Positions 36,405 to 45,010 are shown, numbered from the stretch's first letter. The stretch is DNA of 64,000 nucleotides from Streptomyces scopuliridis RB72 (GCF_000718095.1 NZ_JOEI01000012.1:1-64000); one strand, 5' to 3'. Notes: a model not told the origin generated them from the letters alone. Translations and numbers: made by a program.

Positions 36405-36720
36405 TGTCGGCCACACCTCACCGGCCGGCCCCCGCCGGCTGGTCGTCCGCCGGTCGCTCAGCGTACGCGGGCGATTCCCCGGCCGACGAGGCATTTCAGT
36501 GGGTGGGACGCGGCCGGTGGGCCGGTCTCCGCGTCAAACCCGCGACTCCGGCACAACCGGATGCCGGTGAAGACAGTCTGTCAGGTGTAACAACAGTCGG
36601 GAAACGTTCCCGCCCGGGCAGGGATAAGCTGGCCTCCACGGCGCCCGCGTGCTCGCCGATGGCGGCGACTCCCCCCACTTGTACCCCCCGCGCAACCACA
36701 CACGAGATGGGCCATCAGTA
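36405..36720. other. 316-bp divergent region between proB and the first wall glycosyltransferase
   Basis: It holds the proB promoter and that of the + strand glycosyltransferase. A palindrome CGGGAA-ACG-TTCCCG lies at 36598-36612, and GGGATAAGCT (TAAGCT at about 36625) may be a -10. No gene is supported in it; in-frame extension of the glycosyltransferase to 36649 is open but has no ribosome site. Confidence 0.55.
36598..36612. promoter_or_regulatory. Palindromic operator candidate
   Basis: CGGGAA-ACG-TTCCCG is a perfect inverted repeat of 6 bp with a 3-base centre, lying 110 bases before the glycosyltransferase start and adjacent to a -10-like TAAGCT. It could bind a dimeric regulator. Confidence 0.4.
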
Positions 36721-38748
36721 ATGCCAGTAAAAGTGAGCGTCGTCATTCCGGTGTACAACCCGGGTAAGTACATCGACCCCTGCATCGATTCACTGCTGGC
36801 CCAGACGCTGCCGGCCGCGGACTTCGAAGTGCTCTTCGTGAACGACGGGTCGACCGACGACAGCCCGGCCCGCCTGGACAAGCTGGCGGCCGAGCACCCT
36901 CATTTCCGGGTGATCCACATCCCCAACTCGGGCTGGCCCGGCAAGCCGAGGAACATCGGTGTCGCCGAGGCCAAGGGTGAGTACGTCCAGTTCGTGGACC
37001 AGGACGACCACATGGCGTCCGACGCGCTGCGACGCCTGTATGAGATGGGTCACCGCAACGGCTCCGACATCGTGATCGGCAAGGTCGCGTCCAATTTCCG
37101 CGGCGTCCCGCACGGCGTGTTCAAGAAGAACCGCGAGAAGTGTGATCTGAGCAATGCGCCGCTGTACGACAGCCTCACCCCGCACAAGATGTTCCGTACG
37201 GAGTTCCTGCGCGAGAACGGCATCGCGTACCCCGAGGGCAAGCGGCGCCTGGAGGACCAGCTGTACATGATGCAGGCGTATTTCCCCGCCAAGGTCGTAT
37301 CGATCCTGGGGAGTTACACCTGCTACTACTACTCGAAGCGGGACGACGGCCAGAACGCCGGCTCCGCCAAGATCGTTCCGGCCGGCTACTACGGCAACCT
37401 GCGCGAGGTCCTCAAGGTCGTCGTGGAGAACACCGAACCGGGTGAATTCCGGGACCGGCTGCTGCGGCGCTTCTACCGGGTCGAGATGCTCGGCCGGCTG
37501 AGCGAGCCGTCCGTGGTCAACTACACGCCCGAGTACCTCGACGAGATGTGCGACGCGATCCGTCCGCTCGCCGAGGAGTTCATGCACGACGGCGTGCACA
37601 ACGGCCTCGGTTCGCTGGTCAGACTCCGCTCCACCCTGCTGCGCGCCGACGACCGCCAGGGGCTGGTGAAGATCGCCCGGTTCGCCAAGTCGGTGAAGGG
37701 CGCGGCCCGGCTGGAGGACTTCGACTGGCAGCCGGACGGCACGGCCGCGATCACCGTGACCGGCCGCCTCGTCCACGGCGAGGACACGGAGCCGCTGCGG
37801 CTGGTCCGCCGCGACAAGCGCTACTTCCTGCACCCGGACATCACCGAGGGGCTGCTGCCTGACGGCGAACTCCTCGATGTCACCGACGACATGGACAGCT
37901 TCAAGGGCGAGGTCTCGCTGCGTAACCGCGAGACCGCCGTCGAGTGGCCGTGCGTCGCGGAGTTCACCGCCAAGGTCGAGGCGCTGGGCGACGACACGTA
38001 CGAGGTCGTCCTGCACGGCACCGGCGTGGTCACCAGCGAGGCGGTCAAGGGCCGCGGCCGGGTCTCCCGCGGCTTCTGGGACATCTGGGTGCCGCTGCGC
38101 GGACTCGGGCTGGTACGGAAGGCCAGGCTCGGCGCGGACCGCGCCACGTCGGTCGACGCCAAGTGCCTGCCCGCGCTGCTCGGTTCGCCCGCGCGGCCGG
38201 TGATCCCGTACTTCACCGACCCGCACGGCAACCTGACCCTCGATGTCGCGGGCCGGGCCAAGAAGATGGCCACCTATCTCGCGGACCGGCCCGTGCGGCG
38301 GATGCCCGGCAGCCGTCCCGAGCTGCGCCTCGATGTGTTCACCGGCACCAAGTCCGGTTCGCAGGCGGTCGAGTTGGTGCTGACCCCGGCGGACGGCAAC
38401 GCCATGACCGCGCCGTCCACGCTCCGTCCCGACCACGGCCGGGCCCACCTCGGTGTCCCCGCCCGGGTGCCGGACCTGCCGGCCGGGCAGGCGCAGCTGT
38501 CGGTGCGGCTGGACGGTCCGAAGGGCCCCGTGCTGCCGCTCTGCGAGGTGCCCGTGGCCCAGGGCGGCCGGATCCGGCTGGAGCAGAGCGGTCTGGAGAC
38601 GGTCGATCCTCTTCTCGTCAGGGTGGTGACGGTGAAGCGCCGCCGGGCGACGCTGCGCCGGGTGCTCCGCTCGGCCGGCGGTCCGATCGTGCGCCGGCTG
38701 CCCTCCTCGGCGCGCAAGAAGGTGCGTCGGCTCGCCGCCCGTCTCTGA
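36721..38748 (+). CDS. TarS-like glycosyltransferase family 2 protein (wall polymer glycosylation)
   Basis: The 675-residue protein has an N-terminal GT-A domain (about 1-230): VSVVIPVYNPGKYIDPCIDSLL, FVNDGSTDDSP, NSGWPGKPRNIGVAEA, the DxD-like FVDQDDHM and RRLEDQLYMMQAYF. This order and the PGKPRN and EDQL motifs closely resemble S. aureus TarS, which adds GlcNAc to poly(ribitol phosphate). A helical linker and a beta-rich C-terminal region (about 330-650), possibly Ig-like trimerisation modules, follow, ending in a basic Arg/Lys tail. ATG 36721 lacks a strong ribosome site. rmlC follows 62 bp downstream and is probably co-transcribed. The sugar and acceptor are inferred, not shown. Confidence 0.85.
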   Translation: MPVKVSVVIPVYNPGKYIDPCIDSLLAQTLPAADFEVLFVNDGSTDDSPARLDKLAAEHPHFRVIHIPNSGWPGKPRNIGVAEAKGEYVQFVDQDDHMASDALRRLYEMGHRNGSDIVIGKVASNFRGVPHGVFKKNREKCDLSNAPLYDSLTPHKMFRTEFLRENGIAYPEGKRRLEDQLYMMQAYFPAKVVSILGSYTCYYYSKRDDGQNAGSAKIVPAGYYGNLREVLKVVVENTEPGEFRDRLLRRFYRVEMLGRLSEPSVVNYTPEYLDEMCDAIRPLAEEFMHDGVHNGLGSLVRLRSTLLRADDRQGLVKIARFAKSVKGAARLEDFDWQPDGTAAITVTGRLVHGEDTEPLRLVRRDKRYFLHPDITEGLLPDGELLDVTDDMDSFKGEVSLRNRETAVEWPCVAEFTAKVEALGDDTYEVVLHGTGVVTSEAVKGRGRVSRGFWDIWVPLRGLGLVRKARLGADRATSVDAKCLPALLGSPARPVIPYFTDPHGNLTLDVAGRAKKMATYLADRPVRRMPGSRPELRLDVFTGTKSGSQAVELVLTPADGNAMTAPSTLRPDHGRAHLGVPARVPDLPAGQAQLSVRLDGPKGPVLPLCEVPVAQGGRIRLEQSGLETVDPLLVRVVTVKRRRATLRRVLRSAGGPIVRRLPSSARKKVRRLAARL

Positions 38749-38810
38749 CCGGCGTCGCCCTCTTCTCCCGAGCAATGAGCGACAAGCACACAGAACAAGG
38801 ACGTGATCAC

Positions 38811-39410
38811 ATGCGGCAGCTCTCGGTCGCAGGCGCCTGGGTACATGAACCGAAGATCTTCCCGGACAGCCGTGGCAGCTTCCACGAGTGGTTCAAGGCC
38901 TCGGACTTCACCGAGGCGGCCGGCCACCCGCTGAACCTCGCCCAGGCGAACTGCTCGGTGTCCAGCCGCGGCACGCTGCGCGGGATCCACTTCGCCGATG
39001 TGCCGCCCAGCCAGGCCAAGTACGTGAAGTGTGTTCGCGGCGCGGTCCTCGACGTCATCGTGGACATCCGGGTCGGCTCCCCCACGTACCGGCAGTGGGA
39101 GGCGGTGCGGCTGGACGATGTGGATCACCACGCCGTCTATCTCGCCGAGGGGCTCGGCCACGCGTTCATGGCGCTGACGGACGACGCGACGGTGGTCTAT
39201 CTCTGCTCCGAGGGATACGCCCCCGGGCGTGAGCACGGCATCAACCCGCTGGACCCGGCGCTCGGTATCGAGTGGCCCGAGGGCATCACCCCGCTGCTCT
39301 CCGACAAGGACGCGGCGGCGCCGACCCTCGCGGAGGCCGAGGCCCAGGGCCTGCTCCCGTCGTACGAGGAGTGCACGGCGTACTACACCGAGCTGGCCGC
39401 CCGCGGCTGA
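38811..39410 (+). CDS. rmlC: dTDP-4-dehydrorhamnose 3,5-epimerase
   Basis: RmlC epimerises dTDP-4-keto-6-deoxyglucose at C3 and C5 on the way to dTDP-L-rhamnose. The 199-residue cupin has EPKIFPDSRGSFHEWFKASDF, the His/Lys-containing RGTLRGIHFADVPPSQAKYVKC, VRGAVLDVIVDIRVGSPTY and LAEGLGHAFMALTDDATVVYLCSEGY. The catalytic His in RGIHF is present. ATG 38811 follows AAGGA nine bases upstream; longer in-frame starts lie inside the preceding gene. The other three rml genes are on the opposite strand 1 kb away, an unusual split. A 21-bp stem terminator follows. Confidence 0.95.
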   Translation: MRQLSVAGAWVHEPKIFPDSRGSFHEWFKASDFTEAAGHPLNLAQANCSVSSRGTLRGIHFADVPPSQAKYVKCVRGAVLDVIVDIRVGSPTYRQWEAVRLDDVDHHAVYLAEGLGHAFMALTDDATVVYLCSEGYAPGREHGINPLDPALGIEWPEGITPLLSDKDAAAPTLAEAEAQGLLPSYEECTAYYTELAARG

Positions 39411-39424
39411 GTCGTACAGGCGCA

Positions 39425-39471
39425 TACGGAAGGGGCCCGGGCGATCATGAATCGCCCGGGCCCCTTCCGTA
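39425..39471. terminator. Bidirectional terminator with 21-bp perfect stem
   Basis: Positions 39425-39445 and 39451-39471 are perfectly complementary (21 bp; core GGGGCCCGGGCGAT) with the 5-base loop CATGA. It separates the convergent rmlC and methyltransferase genes and can stop transcription from either side. Confidence 0.9.
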
Positions 39472-39483
39472 CGGTCCGCCGGA

Positions 39484-40278
39484 TCAGCCGGAGACCGCCG
39501 CGATCTGCCGGCGCAGCGGCGCGAAGGCCGACCGCGAGCGGCGCAGATTGCGGGCGCGGGCCAGAGCGGGCCAGAACCCGGCCCCGAGCAGCGCCTCGGG
39601 CCGTACCGCGTTCTTGCGGACGAGCACCTCCTCGGGCACGTCCTGCGGGTCCGGTACGACGTACTCCTCGATGATCTTGTCGTACGCGTCCTTCAGCACC
39701 GTGCTCTCCGGGTTGGCGCCGAAGATGGCCACCACCCCGGTCGGCTCGGTGTCGACGTCGACGACCAGCAGGTCGGGGCGGTACCGCCGCAGGACCGTGG
39801 CCACCTTGTAGACGTCTCCGGCCCAGAACTTGGTGTGCCGGTCGCGCGCGGCCTCGTCGACGTCCCGCGGCAGCATGTCGTCCAGGACGATCACGCTGGA
39901 CCAGCGGGAGTGCTTCTCGACGTTCATGAAGTCGCGCAGCGCGTACTCGAAGAGATGCATGCCGTCGATGAACGACAGCTCCAGCTTCGGGTCGCCGCCG
40001 AAGAGATTGACCGGGTCACGCCGGGCGAGCGCGCGGAACGGGTTGCGGCCGTTGCGCAGATGGATCAAGGGATCCTTGCGGGCGAAGAAATCGTCGCTGG
40101 TGGCCTTGACCAGATGGACATCGCAGCTGATGTCCGTGACGACCCGGAAAGCCGGGTCGACCGCGACCGACGGAACCCGGGACAGCGCCAGACTGCGGCC
40201 GTCATTTACCCCGATTTCCAAGTAGGTGCGGGGCTTGTACACACGGTGCAGTTGGCGCAGGAAGCCGTGGCGATCCAC
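39484..40278 (-). CDS. Class I SAM-dependent methyltransferase (Methyltransf_24-like)
   Basis: The 264-residue product starts its core with YKPRTYLEIGVNDGRSLALS, where EIGVNDG is the SAM-binding glycine loop, followed by VAVDPAF, LSFIDGMHLFEYALRDFMN and SVIVLDDMLP, the pattern of sugar or small-molecule O-methyltransferases in the TylF/Methyltransf_24 group. A basic helical tail ends the protein. GTG 40278 has AAGGG ten bases upstream. It lies in a rhamnose and wall-glycan island, so methylation of a sugar in the wall polymer is a reasonable guess. The upstream 157 bp are crowded with palindromes. Confidence 0.82.
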   Translation of the reverse strand: MDRHGFLRQLHRVYKPRTYLEIGVNDGRSLALSRVPSVAVDPAFRVVTDISCDVHLVKATSDDFFARKDPLIHLRNGRNPFRALARRDPVNLFGGDPKLELSFIDGMHLFEYALRDFMNVEKHSRWSSVIVLDDMLPRDVDEAARDRHTKFWAGDVYKVATVLRRYRPDLLVVDVDTEPTGVVAIFGANPESTVLKDAYDKIIEEYVVPDPQDVPEEVLVRKNAVRPEALLGAGFWPALARARNLRRSRSAFAPLRRQIAAVSG

Positions 40279-40289
40279 GTAAGGGGCCC

Positions 40290-40329
40290 TTCACTGAGAA
40301 TCAACAACCAGGGATTGATTCTCAGTGAA
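40290..40329. repeat. Perfect 15-bp inverted repeat, A/T-rich
   Basis: TTCACTGAGAATCAA (40290-40304) and TTGATTCTCAGTGAA (40315-40329) are exact complements with a 10-base spacer. The sequence is much richer in A/T than its surroundings. It lies just upstream of the methyltransferase start and could be an operator, a terminator for the rmlABD transcript, or a remnant of a mobile element. Confidence 0.7.
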
Positions 40330-40409
40330 CTTAGTGGGCCCACAGGTTGTACGTAAACATCTACTGGCCAGTAACACCCATTTGGCGCTCAGGGCCTGTC
40401 CAGCGGGCT

Positions 40410-40439
40410 CTAGGTCCTGTCCGGCCGGACAGGACCTAG
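40410..40439 (-). terminator. 30-bp perfect palindrome at the end of rmlD
   Basis: CTAGGTCCTGTCCGG is followed directly by its exact complement, so the whole 30 bp is palindromic with no spacer. The rmlD stop codon (40436-40438) lies inside it, and flanking AGCGGG/CCCGCT extends the stem. A terminator is the simplest reading; a protein-binding site is possible. Confidence 0.6.
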
Positions 40440-41317
40440 CCCCGCTCGGCCCGGACCAGCGCGGGGAACGCCTCGGCAAGCGCCGTACGCCAGTCACGGA
40501 TCGGTTCGATCCCGGCGGCCTTCCACCGTTCGTGTCCCAGCACGCTGTACGCGGGCCGGGGCGCGGGGCGTACGAACGCCTCGCTGGTGGTCGGACGGAC
40601 CCGCTCCGGGTCCGCGCCGAGCAGCCGGAAGATCTCCCTGGTGAAGCCGAACCAGGTCGTCTCGCCGCCGCTGGTGCCGTGGTAGACCCCGGCCGGGGCC
40701 GTCCCCGCGAGGGCCGCCAGACCCAGCAGGACCAGCCGGTCCGCGAGGTCGCCGGTCCAGGTGGGCTGGCCGAGCTGGTCGTCCACCACGTCCAGGGTGT
40801 CCTTGATCCCCTCCAGCTTGATCATCGTCCGGACGAAGTTGCCGCCGCCCGCGCCGTACAGCCAGGCCGTACGGACCACGAAACCGGTCTCCGGGAGGGT
40901 GTCCAGGACCGCGCGCTCCCCGGCCAGCTTGGTGCGGCCGTAGGCGCTGCGCGGGGCCGTGGGGTCGTCCTCGCCGTACGGCATCCGGGCGTCACCGGCG
41001 AAGACATAGTCCGTGGAGACCTGGATCAGGACGGCGCCGGACGCCTCGCACGCCTCGGCGAGCACCCGGGGGCCGGTGCCGTTGACGGCGAGCGCCTCGG
41101 CCTCCTTGGCCTCGGCGTCGTCCACGGCCGTCCAGGCGGCGCAGTTGACCACGACGTCCGGCGTATGGGTCTCCAGCGCGGTGCGCACCGCGCCGGGGTC
41201 CGTGATGTCCAGCGCGGTACGGTCCAGGCCGGCCGCGCTCTCCCCGGCCGTGGCGAGGCGGGCCAGCAGATCCTGGCCGAGCATGCCGCCGGCGCCGGTG
41301 ACGAGCCAGCGGCTCAC
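40436..41317 (-). CDS. rmlD: dTDP-4-dehydrorhamnose reductase
   Basis: RmlD reduces dTDP-4-keto-L-rhamnose to dTDP-L-rhamnose with NAD(P)H. The 293-residue SDR has the N-terminal glycine motif WLVTGAGGMLGQDL, VVNCAAWTAVDDAE, QVSTDYVFAGD and the catalytic YGRTKLAGE. GTG 41317 overlaps the rmlB stop by four bases (GTGA), so it is translationally coupled as the third gene of rmlA-rmlB-rmlD. A longer start at 41371 would overlap rmlB heavily and is rejected. A 30-bp palindrome covers its stop codon. Confidence 0.95.
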   Translation of the reverse strand: MSRWLVTGAGGMLGQDLLARLATAGESAAGLDRTALDITDPGAVRTALETHTPDVVVNCAAWTAVDDAEAKEAEALAVNGTGPRVLAEACEASGAVLIQVSTDYVFAGDARMPYGEDDPTAPRSAYGRTKLAGERAVLDTLPETGFVVRTAWLYGAGGGNFVRTMIKLEGIKDTLDVVDDQLGQPTWTGDLADRLVLLGLAALAGTAPAGVYHGTSGGETTWFGFTREIFRLLGADPERVRPTTSEAFVRPAPRPAYSVLGHERWKAAGIEPIRDWRTALAEAFPALVRAERG

Positions 41318-42300
41318 AGCGCGGCACGCCCCTTCAGCGGCTCCCACCAGGCACGGTTCTCGCGGTACCACTCCACGGTCTCCGCGAGGCCCGCGGCGAA
41401 GTCCTTGCGGGGCTCGTACCCCAGCTCCGTACGGATCTTGGAGCAGTCCACGGAGTAGCGGCGGTCGTGGCCCTTGCGGTCGGTGACGTACTCGACGCTG
41501 GTGTCCCAGTCCGCTCCGCAGGCCTCCAGCAGAAGCCCGGTCAGCTCCTTGTTGGACAGCTCCGTGCCGCCGCCGATGTTGTAGACCTCACCGGCCCGGC
41601 CCTTCGTACGGACCAGCTCGATGCCCTGCACATGGTCGTCGATGTGCAGCCAGTCGCGGATGTTGCCGCCGTCGCCGTACAGCGGGACCTTCTTGCCGTC
41701 CAGCAGGTTCGTGATGAACAGCGGGATGACCTTCTCGGGGAAGTGGTGGTGCCCGTAGTTGTTGGAGCAGCGGGTCACCCGCACATCGAGGCCGTGCGTG
41801 CGGTGGTACGAGAGGGCGATCAGATCGCTGGACGCCTTCGCCGAGGAGTACGGCGAGTTGGGCTCCAGCGGGTGGGTCTCGGGCCAGGAGCCCTCGTCGA
41901 TCGAGCCGTAGACCTCGTCGGTGGAGATATGCACGAAGGTCTTCACGCCAGCGCGGTGCGCGGCGTCGATCAGCGTGTGCGTGCCCACGACGTTCGTACG
42001 GACGAACTCCGCGCCGCCGTCGATGGAGCGGTCCACATGCGACTCCGCGGCGAAGTGCACCACCTGGTCGTGCTCGGCCATCAGCTTGGCGACCAGCTCG
42101 GGGTCGCAGATGTCGCCCTGGACGAAGGAGAACCCGGGGTGGTCGCGGACCTCGTCGAGGTTGGCCGGGTTGCCCGCGTAGGTGAGCTTGTCGAGCACGG
42201 TCAGCTCGACATCGCCGGGGCCCTGGGGGCCCAGGACCGTACGGACGTAGTGCGAGCCGATGAAACCGGCACCGCCGGTCACGAGAATCCTGTCGGTCAT
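41314..42300 (-). CDS. rmlB: dTDP-glucose 4,6-dehydratase
   Basis: RmlB converts dTDP-glucose to dTDP-4-keto-6-deoxyglucose. The 328-residue extended SDR shows RILVTGGAGFIGSHYVR, VVHFAAESHVDRSI, HISTDEVYGSI, the catalytic YSSAKASSDLI and TRCSNNYGHHHFPEKVIPLFI, all diagnostic. ATG 42300 overlaps the rmlA stop by four bases (ATGA) and the stop overlaps rmlD's start, so the three genes are a tightly coupled operon. Streptomyces genomes often hold further rmlB copies in antibiotic clusters; the location here favours wall-polymer use. Confidence 0.97.
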   Translation of the reverse strand: MTDRILVTGGAGFIGSHYVRTVLGPQGPGDVELTVLDKLTYAGNPANLDEVRDHPGFSFVQGDICDPELVAKLMAEHDQVVHFAAESHVDRSIDGGAEFVRTNVVGTHTLIDAAHRAGVKTFVHISTDEVYGSIDEGSWPETHPLEPNSPYSSAKASSDLIALSYHRTHGLDVRVTRCSNNYGHHHFPEKVIPLFITNLLDGKKVPLYGDGGNIRDWLHIDDHVQGIELVRTKGRAGEVYNIGGGTELSNKELTGLLLEACGADWDTSVEYVTDRKGHDRRYSVDCSKIRTELGYEPRKDFAAGLAETVEWYRENRAWWEPLKGRAAL

Positions 42301-43364
42301 GAAGAGATCTGCACCTTGCTGTGGTCACCGAGGACGAGTCGGTGGGCGGACGGGTTACGGGGCGCGGGGGTGATCTCGACATCGCGGCCGATCAGCGATG
42401 CCTCCACCCGGCGCACGCCGGTGAGCGAGGAACCCCGCAGAACGATGGAGTACTCGATCTCGCTGTCCTCGATCCTGCACCCTTCGGAGACCGAGGTGAA
42501 GGGACCGATATAGGCGTCGCTGATCACCGTGTCCGCGCCGATGATCGCGGGACCGACGATCCGGCTGCCGGTGACCCGCGCGCCCTTCTCGATCCTGACC
42601 CGCCCTATGATCTCCGTCGCCTCGTCGACGCTGCCGTCACGGCACGGCTCGACGGTCTCCAGCACCGAGCGGTTGACCTCCAGCATGTCGGCGACATTGC
42701 CGGTGTCCTTCCAGTAACCGGAGATGGTCGTGGAGCGGACATCGCGCTGCTGGTCGATCAGCCACTGGATGGCGTGTGTGATCTCCAACTCACCGCGCCA
42801 GGAGGGCTCGATCGAGCGCACGGCCTCATGGATGGCCGGGGTGAAGAGATAGACACCGACGAGCGCGAGATCGCTCTTCGGCTCCTTGGGCTTCTCCTCC
42901 AGGGCCACCACCCTGCCCGCGCCGTCGAGTTCGGCCACGCCGAAGGAGGTGGGGTTGGGGACCTTCGTGAGCAGGATCTGCGCCTCGGGGCGGTCCTCGC
43001 GGAAGCCGTCGACCAGGCCCGTGATGCCACCGACGATGAAGTTGTCACCGAGGTACATCACGAAGTCGTCCTCGCCCAGGAACTCACGGGCGATGAGGAC
43101 GGCGTGCGCCAGTCCGAGGGGGGCGTCCTGCTGGAGGTAGGTGACCTTTATGCCGAACTGCGAGCCGTCACCGACCGCCTCGCGGATCTCCTGCGCGGTG
43201 TCGCCGACGATCACGCCGACCTCGGTGATCCCCGCTTCGGCGATGGCTTCGAGCCCGTAGAAGAGCACGGGCTTGTTGGCCACGGGGACCAGCTGTTTCG
43301 CTGAGGTGTGTGTGATGGGGCGCAGACGGGTACCCGCCCCGCCGGACAGTACGAGAGCCTTCAC
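42297..43364 (-). CDS. rmlA: Glucose-1-phosphate thymidylyltransferase, long form
   Basis: RmlA makes dTDP-glucose from dTTP and glucose 1-phosphate. The 355-residue product has the nucleotidyltransferase signature LVLSGGAGTRLRPITHTSAKQLVPVANKP, FVMYLGDNFI and FWKDTG-type GYWKDTGNVADML. It is longer than the 290-residue E. coli type and has a C-terminal left-handed beta-helix (IIGRVRIEKGARVTGSRIVG), like the StrD-type enzymes of actinomycetes. GTG 43364 is preceded by AGGGATAGGGATA. A -10-like TAAAAT lies about 55 bases upstream. It heads the rmlA-rmlB-rmlD operon. Confidence 0.95.
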   Translation of the reverse strand: MKALVLSGGAGTRLRPITHTSAKQLVPVANKPVLFYGLEAIAEAGITEVGVIVGDTAQEIREAVGDGSQFGIKVTYLQQDAPLGLAHAVLIAREFLGEDDFVMYLGDNFIVGGITGLVDGFREDRPEAQILLTKVPNPTSFGVAELDGAGRVVALEEKPKEPKSDLALVGVYLFTPAIHEAVRSIEPSWRGELEITHAIQWLIDQQRDVRSTTISGYWKDTGNVADMLEVNRSVLETVEPCRDGSVDEATEIIGRVRIEKGARVTGSRIVGPAIIGADTVISDAYIGPFTSVSEGCRIEDSEIEYSIVLRGSSLTGVRRVEASLIGRDVEITPAPRNPSAHRLVLGDHSKVQISS

Positions 43365-43392
43365 TATCCCTATCCCTGCTGAGATTCCGATG

Positions 43393-43424
43393 CTGTCCGG
43401 GCGTCGCCCGACAGTCCGATTTTA
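43393..43424 (-). promoter_or_regulatory. rmlA leader: -10-like box and hairpin
   Basis: On the minus strand TAAAAT (43419-43424) is a strong -10-like hexamer, though no good -35 precedes it. Immediately downstream TGTC-GGGCG-A-CGCCC-GGACA (43393-43413) can form a stem in the leader before the GTG. It could be a terminator for the upstream transcript or a leader structure. Confidence 0.4.
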
Positions 43425-43529
43425 CCTACGATTTCCGGTGCGGCCCGCCGCTGGTCACCTCAGGAGAGTGAACCGGTGCAAACGGGGTGCGCGAAAGGGC
43501 GCTCGGGCGTGCGCGGATGTGCACTCACC

Positions 43530-43557
43530 GGCCCCGCGCGGGCGGACGCGCGGGCCC
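43530..43557 (-). terminator. Hairpin downstream of the second wall glycosyltransferase
   Basis: On the minus strand GGGCCCGCGCG and CGCGCGGGGCC form a very stable stem around a 5-6 base loop, 60 bp past the stop at 43616. Confidence 0.65.
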
Positions 43558-43615
43558 TTATCGCCGTACCGCCCGCCGCGCCACCGCCGCACCACCCTCC
43601 GCACCGCCCAACTCC

Positions 43616-44875
43616 TCACCGTTCGAGCCTGGTTGGCGCCGGACCGTGCGACCTCAGCGCGGTCAGGGTCCGTAACTGGGTGCGCACCCGGCGCGCCACC
43701 CTGCGTGTCAGCGACTTGCGCCGGCGTACGGCCTTGGGCGCCTCGATGCGCCGCAGCCCCGGTTTGCCGAGCCAGTCGGGCACGGTCACCTCGTACGACG
43801 CGTCCTGGAGGCCGCTCCGCTTGTCGCCGAAGTGCGGGAAGACGAGATACGGCGTACGGGCGCGGCCCCGGTGGACCACCTCGGGCACGGTCCCGGCCCT
43901 GATGAAGGCCAGCATGTCCGCCAGCAGATCGAGCCGGCCCAGGGCGACGCACTCCAGCCGCAGCCGTTCGTTGACCTTGATGCGCGCGGCCACGCCGGGG
44001 GTCCAGTACCGCTCCATCAGCGGCGCCGCCAGCTCCAGCTTGTGCCGTCCGATCCGCTCGGGCTGCTTGAGCGTCCCGTGGCCGAACTGCTGGATCAGTC
44101 CGACCGTGAAGGGTCTGACCATCAGCCGGTCGCGCTTCGGACCGGCCGGAACCAGCGCGGTGATGAGCGCCATGAGAGCGCCCGTGGCCTCGAACCGGAG
44201 TGCGTAGCTGCCGGTCTTGGTCACGTGCTTGCCGTCGTCGCGGCCGACCAGGTAGTAGCAGGTGTAGTCGGCGATCACCGAGACACCGTTGCCCCGGATG
44301 TACGCCTCCATCGTGAACAGGGCGTCCTCACCGGTCTTCAGCGTCTCGTCGAACCGCAGCCCCAGCCGCTCGATCAGCTCGCGGCGGAAGAGCTTCTGCG
44401 CGCTCAGCGTGTAGATGACCTGTGAGGTGTAGATGTCGACGCGCTCGGCCGTACGGTTCCACATCGAGCCGGGAGCGCCTCGGTTCACGCCCTCGACCTT
44501 GCCGAGCACCACGTCGGTGCCTGCGCGGTCGGCCATGGCGACCATGCGCTCCAGCGATTCGTCGGCGAAGTAGTCATCGGCGTCGAGGAAGAAGACGTAC
44601 CGGCCGCGCGCCATGCCGAGTCCGACGTTGCGCGGCCCGCTGGGACCGCCCGAGTTGGCCTGGCGCACCACTCTGGTCGGGATCGTCGTCCGCGCGGCGA
44701 ACGCCTCCAGGTATTCGCCCGTGCCGTCGGTCGAGCCGTCGTCGATGGCGACGATCTCGATGCGATCGGGCCCCAGCGTCTGGGCCTCGACCGACTCCAG
44801 GCAGCGGATCAGATAGGGCATTGCTTCATATGCCCCGACGATCACACTGACGTCAGGAACAGACTTAGTGTTCAT
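43616..44875 (-). CDS. TarP/TarS-like glycosyltransferase family 2 protein, TTA codon 401
   Basis: The 419-residue GT-A enzyme resembles wall-teichoic-acid glycosyltransferases: VSVIVGAYEAMPYLIRCLESV, AIDDGSTDGTGEYL, NSGGPSGPRNVGLGMARGRY, FLDADDYFADESLERM and KTGEDALFTMEAYIRG, closely matching the order in S. aureus TarS and in the gene at 36721, but without that gene's long beta-rich C-terminus. A basic tail may hold it at the membrane. ATG 44875 lacks a clear ribosome site. Codon 401, near the end, is TTA, so bldA may limit full-length product. It lies between rmlA and the polymerase-like gene, so the sugar could be rhamnose. Confidence 0.82.
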   Translation of the reverse strand: MNTKSVPDVSVIVGAYEAMPYLIRCLESVEAQTLGPDRIEIVAIDDGSTDGTGEYLEAFAARTTIPTRVVRQANSGGPSGPRNVGLGMARGRYVFFLDADDYFADESLERMVAMADRAGTDVVLGKVEGVNRGAPGSMWNRTAERVDIYTSQVIYTLSAQKLFRRELIERLGLRFDETLKTGEDALFTMEAYIRGNGVSVIADYTCYYLVGRDDGKHVTKTGSYALRFEATGALMALITALVPAGPKRDRLMVRPFTVGLIQQFGHGTLKQPERIGRHKLELAAPLMERYWTPGVAARIKVNERLRLECVALGRLDLLADMLAFIRAGTVPEVVHRGRARTPYLVFPHFGDKRSGLQDASYEVTVPDWLGKPGLRRIEAPKAVRRRKSLTRRVARRVRTQLRTLTALRSHGPAPTRLER

Positions 44876-45010
44876 CGCAATTCAAGACAAGTGCCATCGA
44901 AAGTTGGTTGTCTCCCTTCGATCACCAGTGTGTGTGACGCCCGCCACATCCGCATGCCGGCCCCGCGCACATGGCGGCGTACATGGCGATGTGCAAGCGG
45001 CGGACATGGC

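Noticed and set aside
40290..40329. Insertion-sequence terminal repeats
   Set aside because: The arms enclose only 10 bases and no transposase remnant or target-site duplication was seen. It is kept as an unexplained palindrome only.
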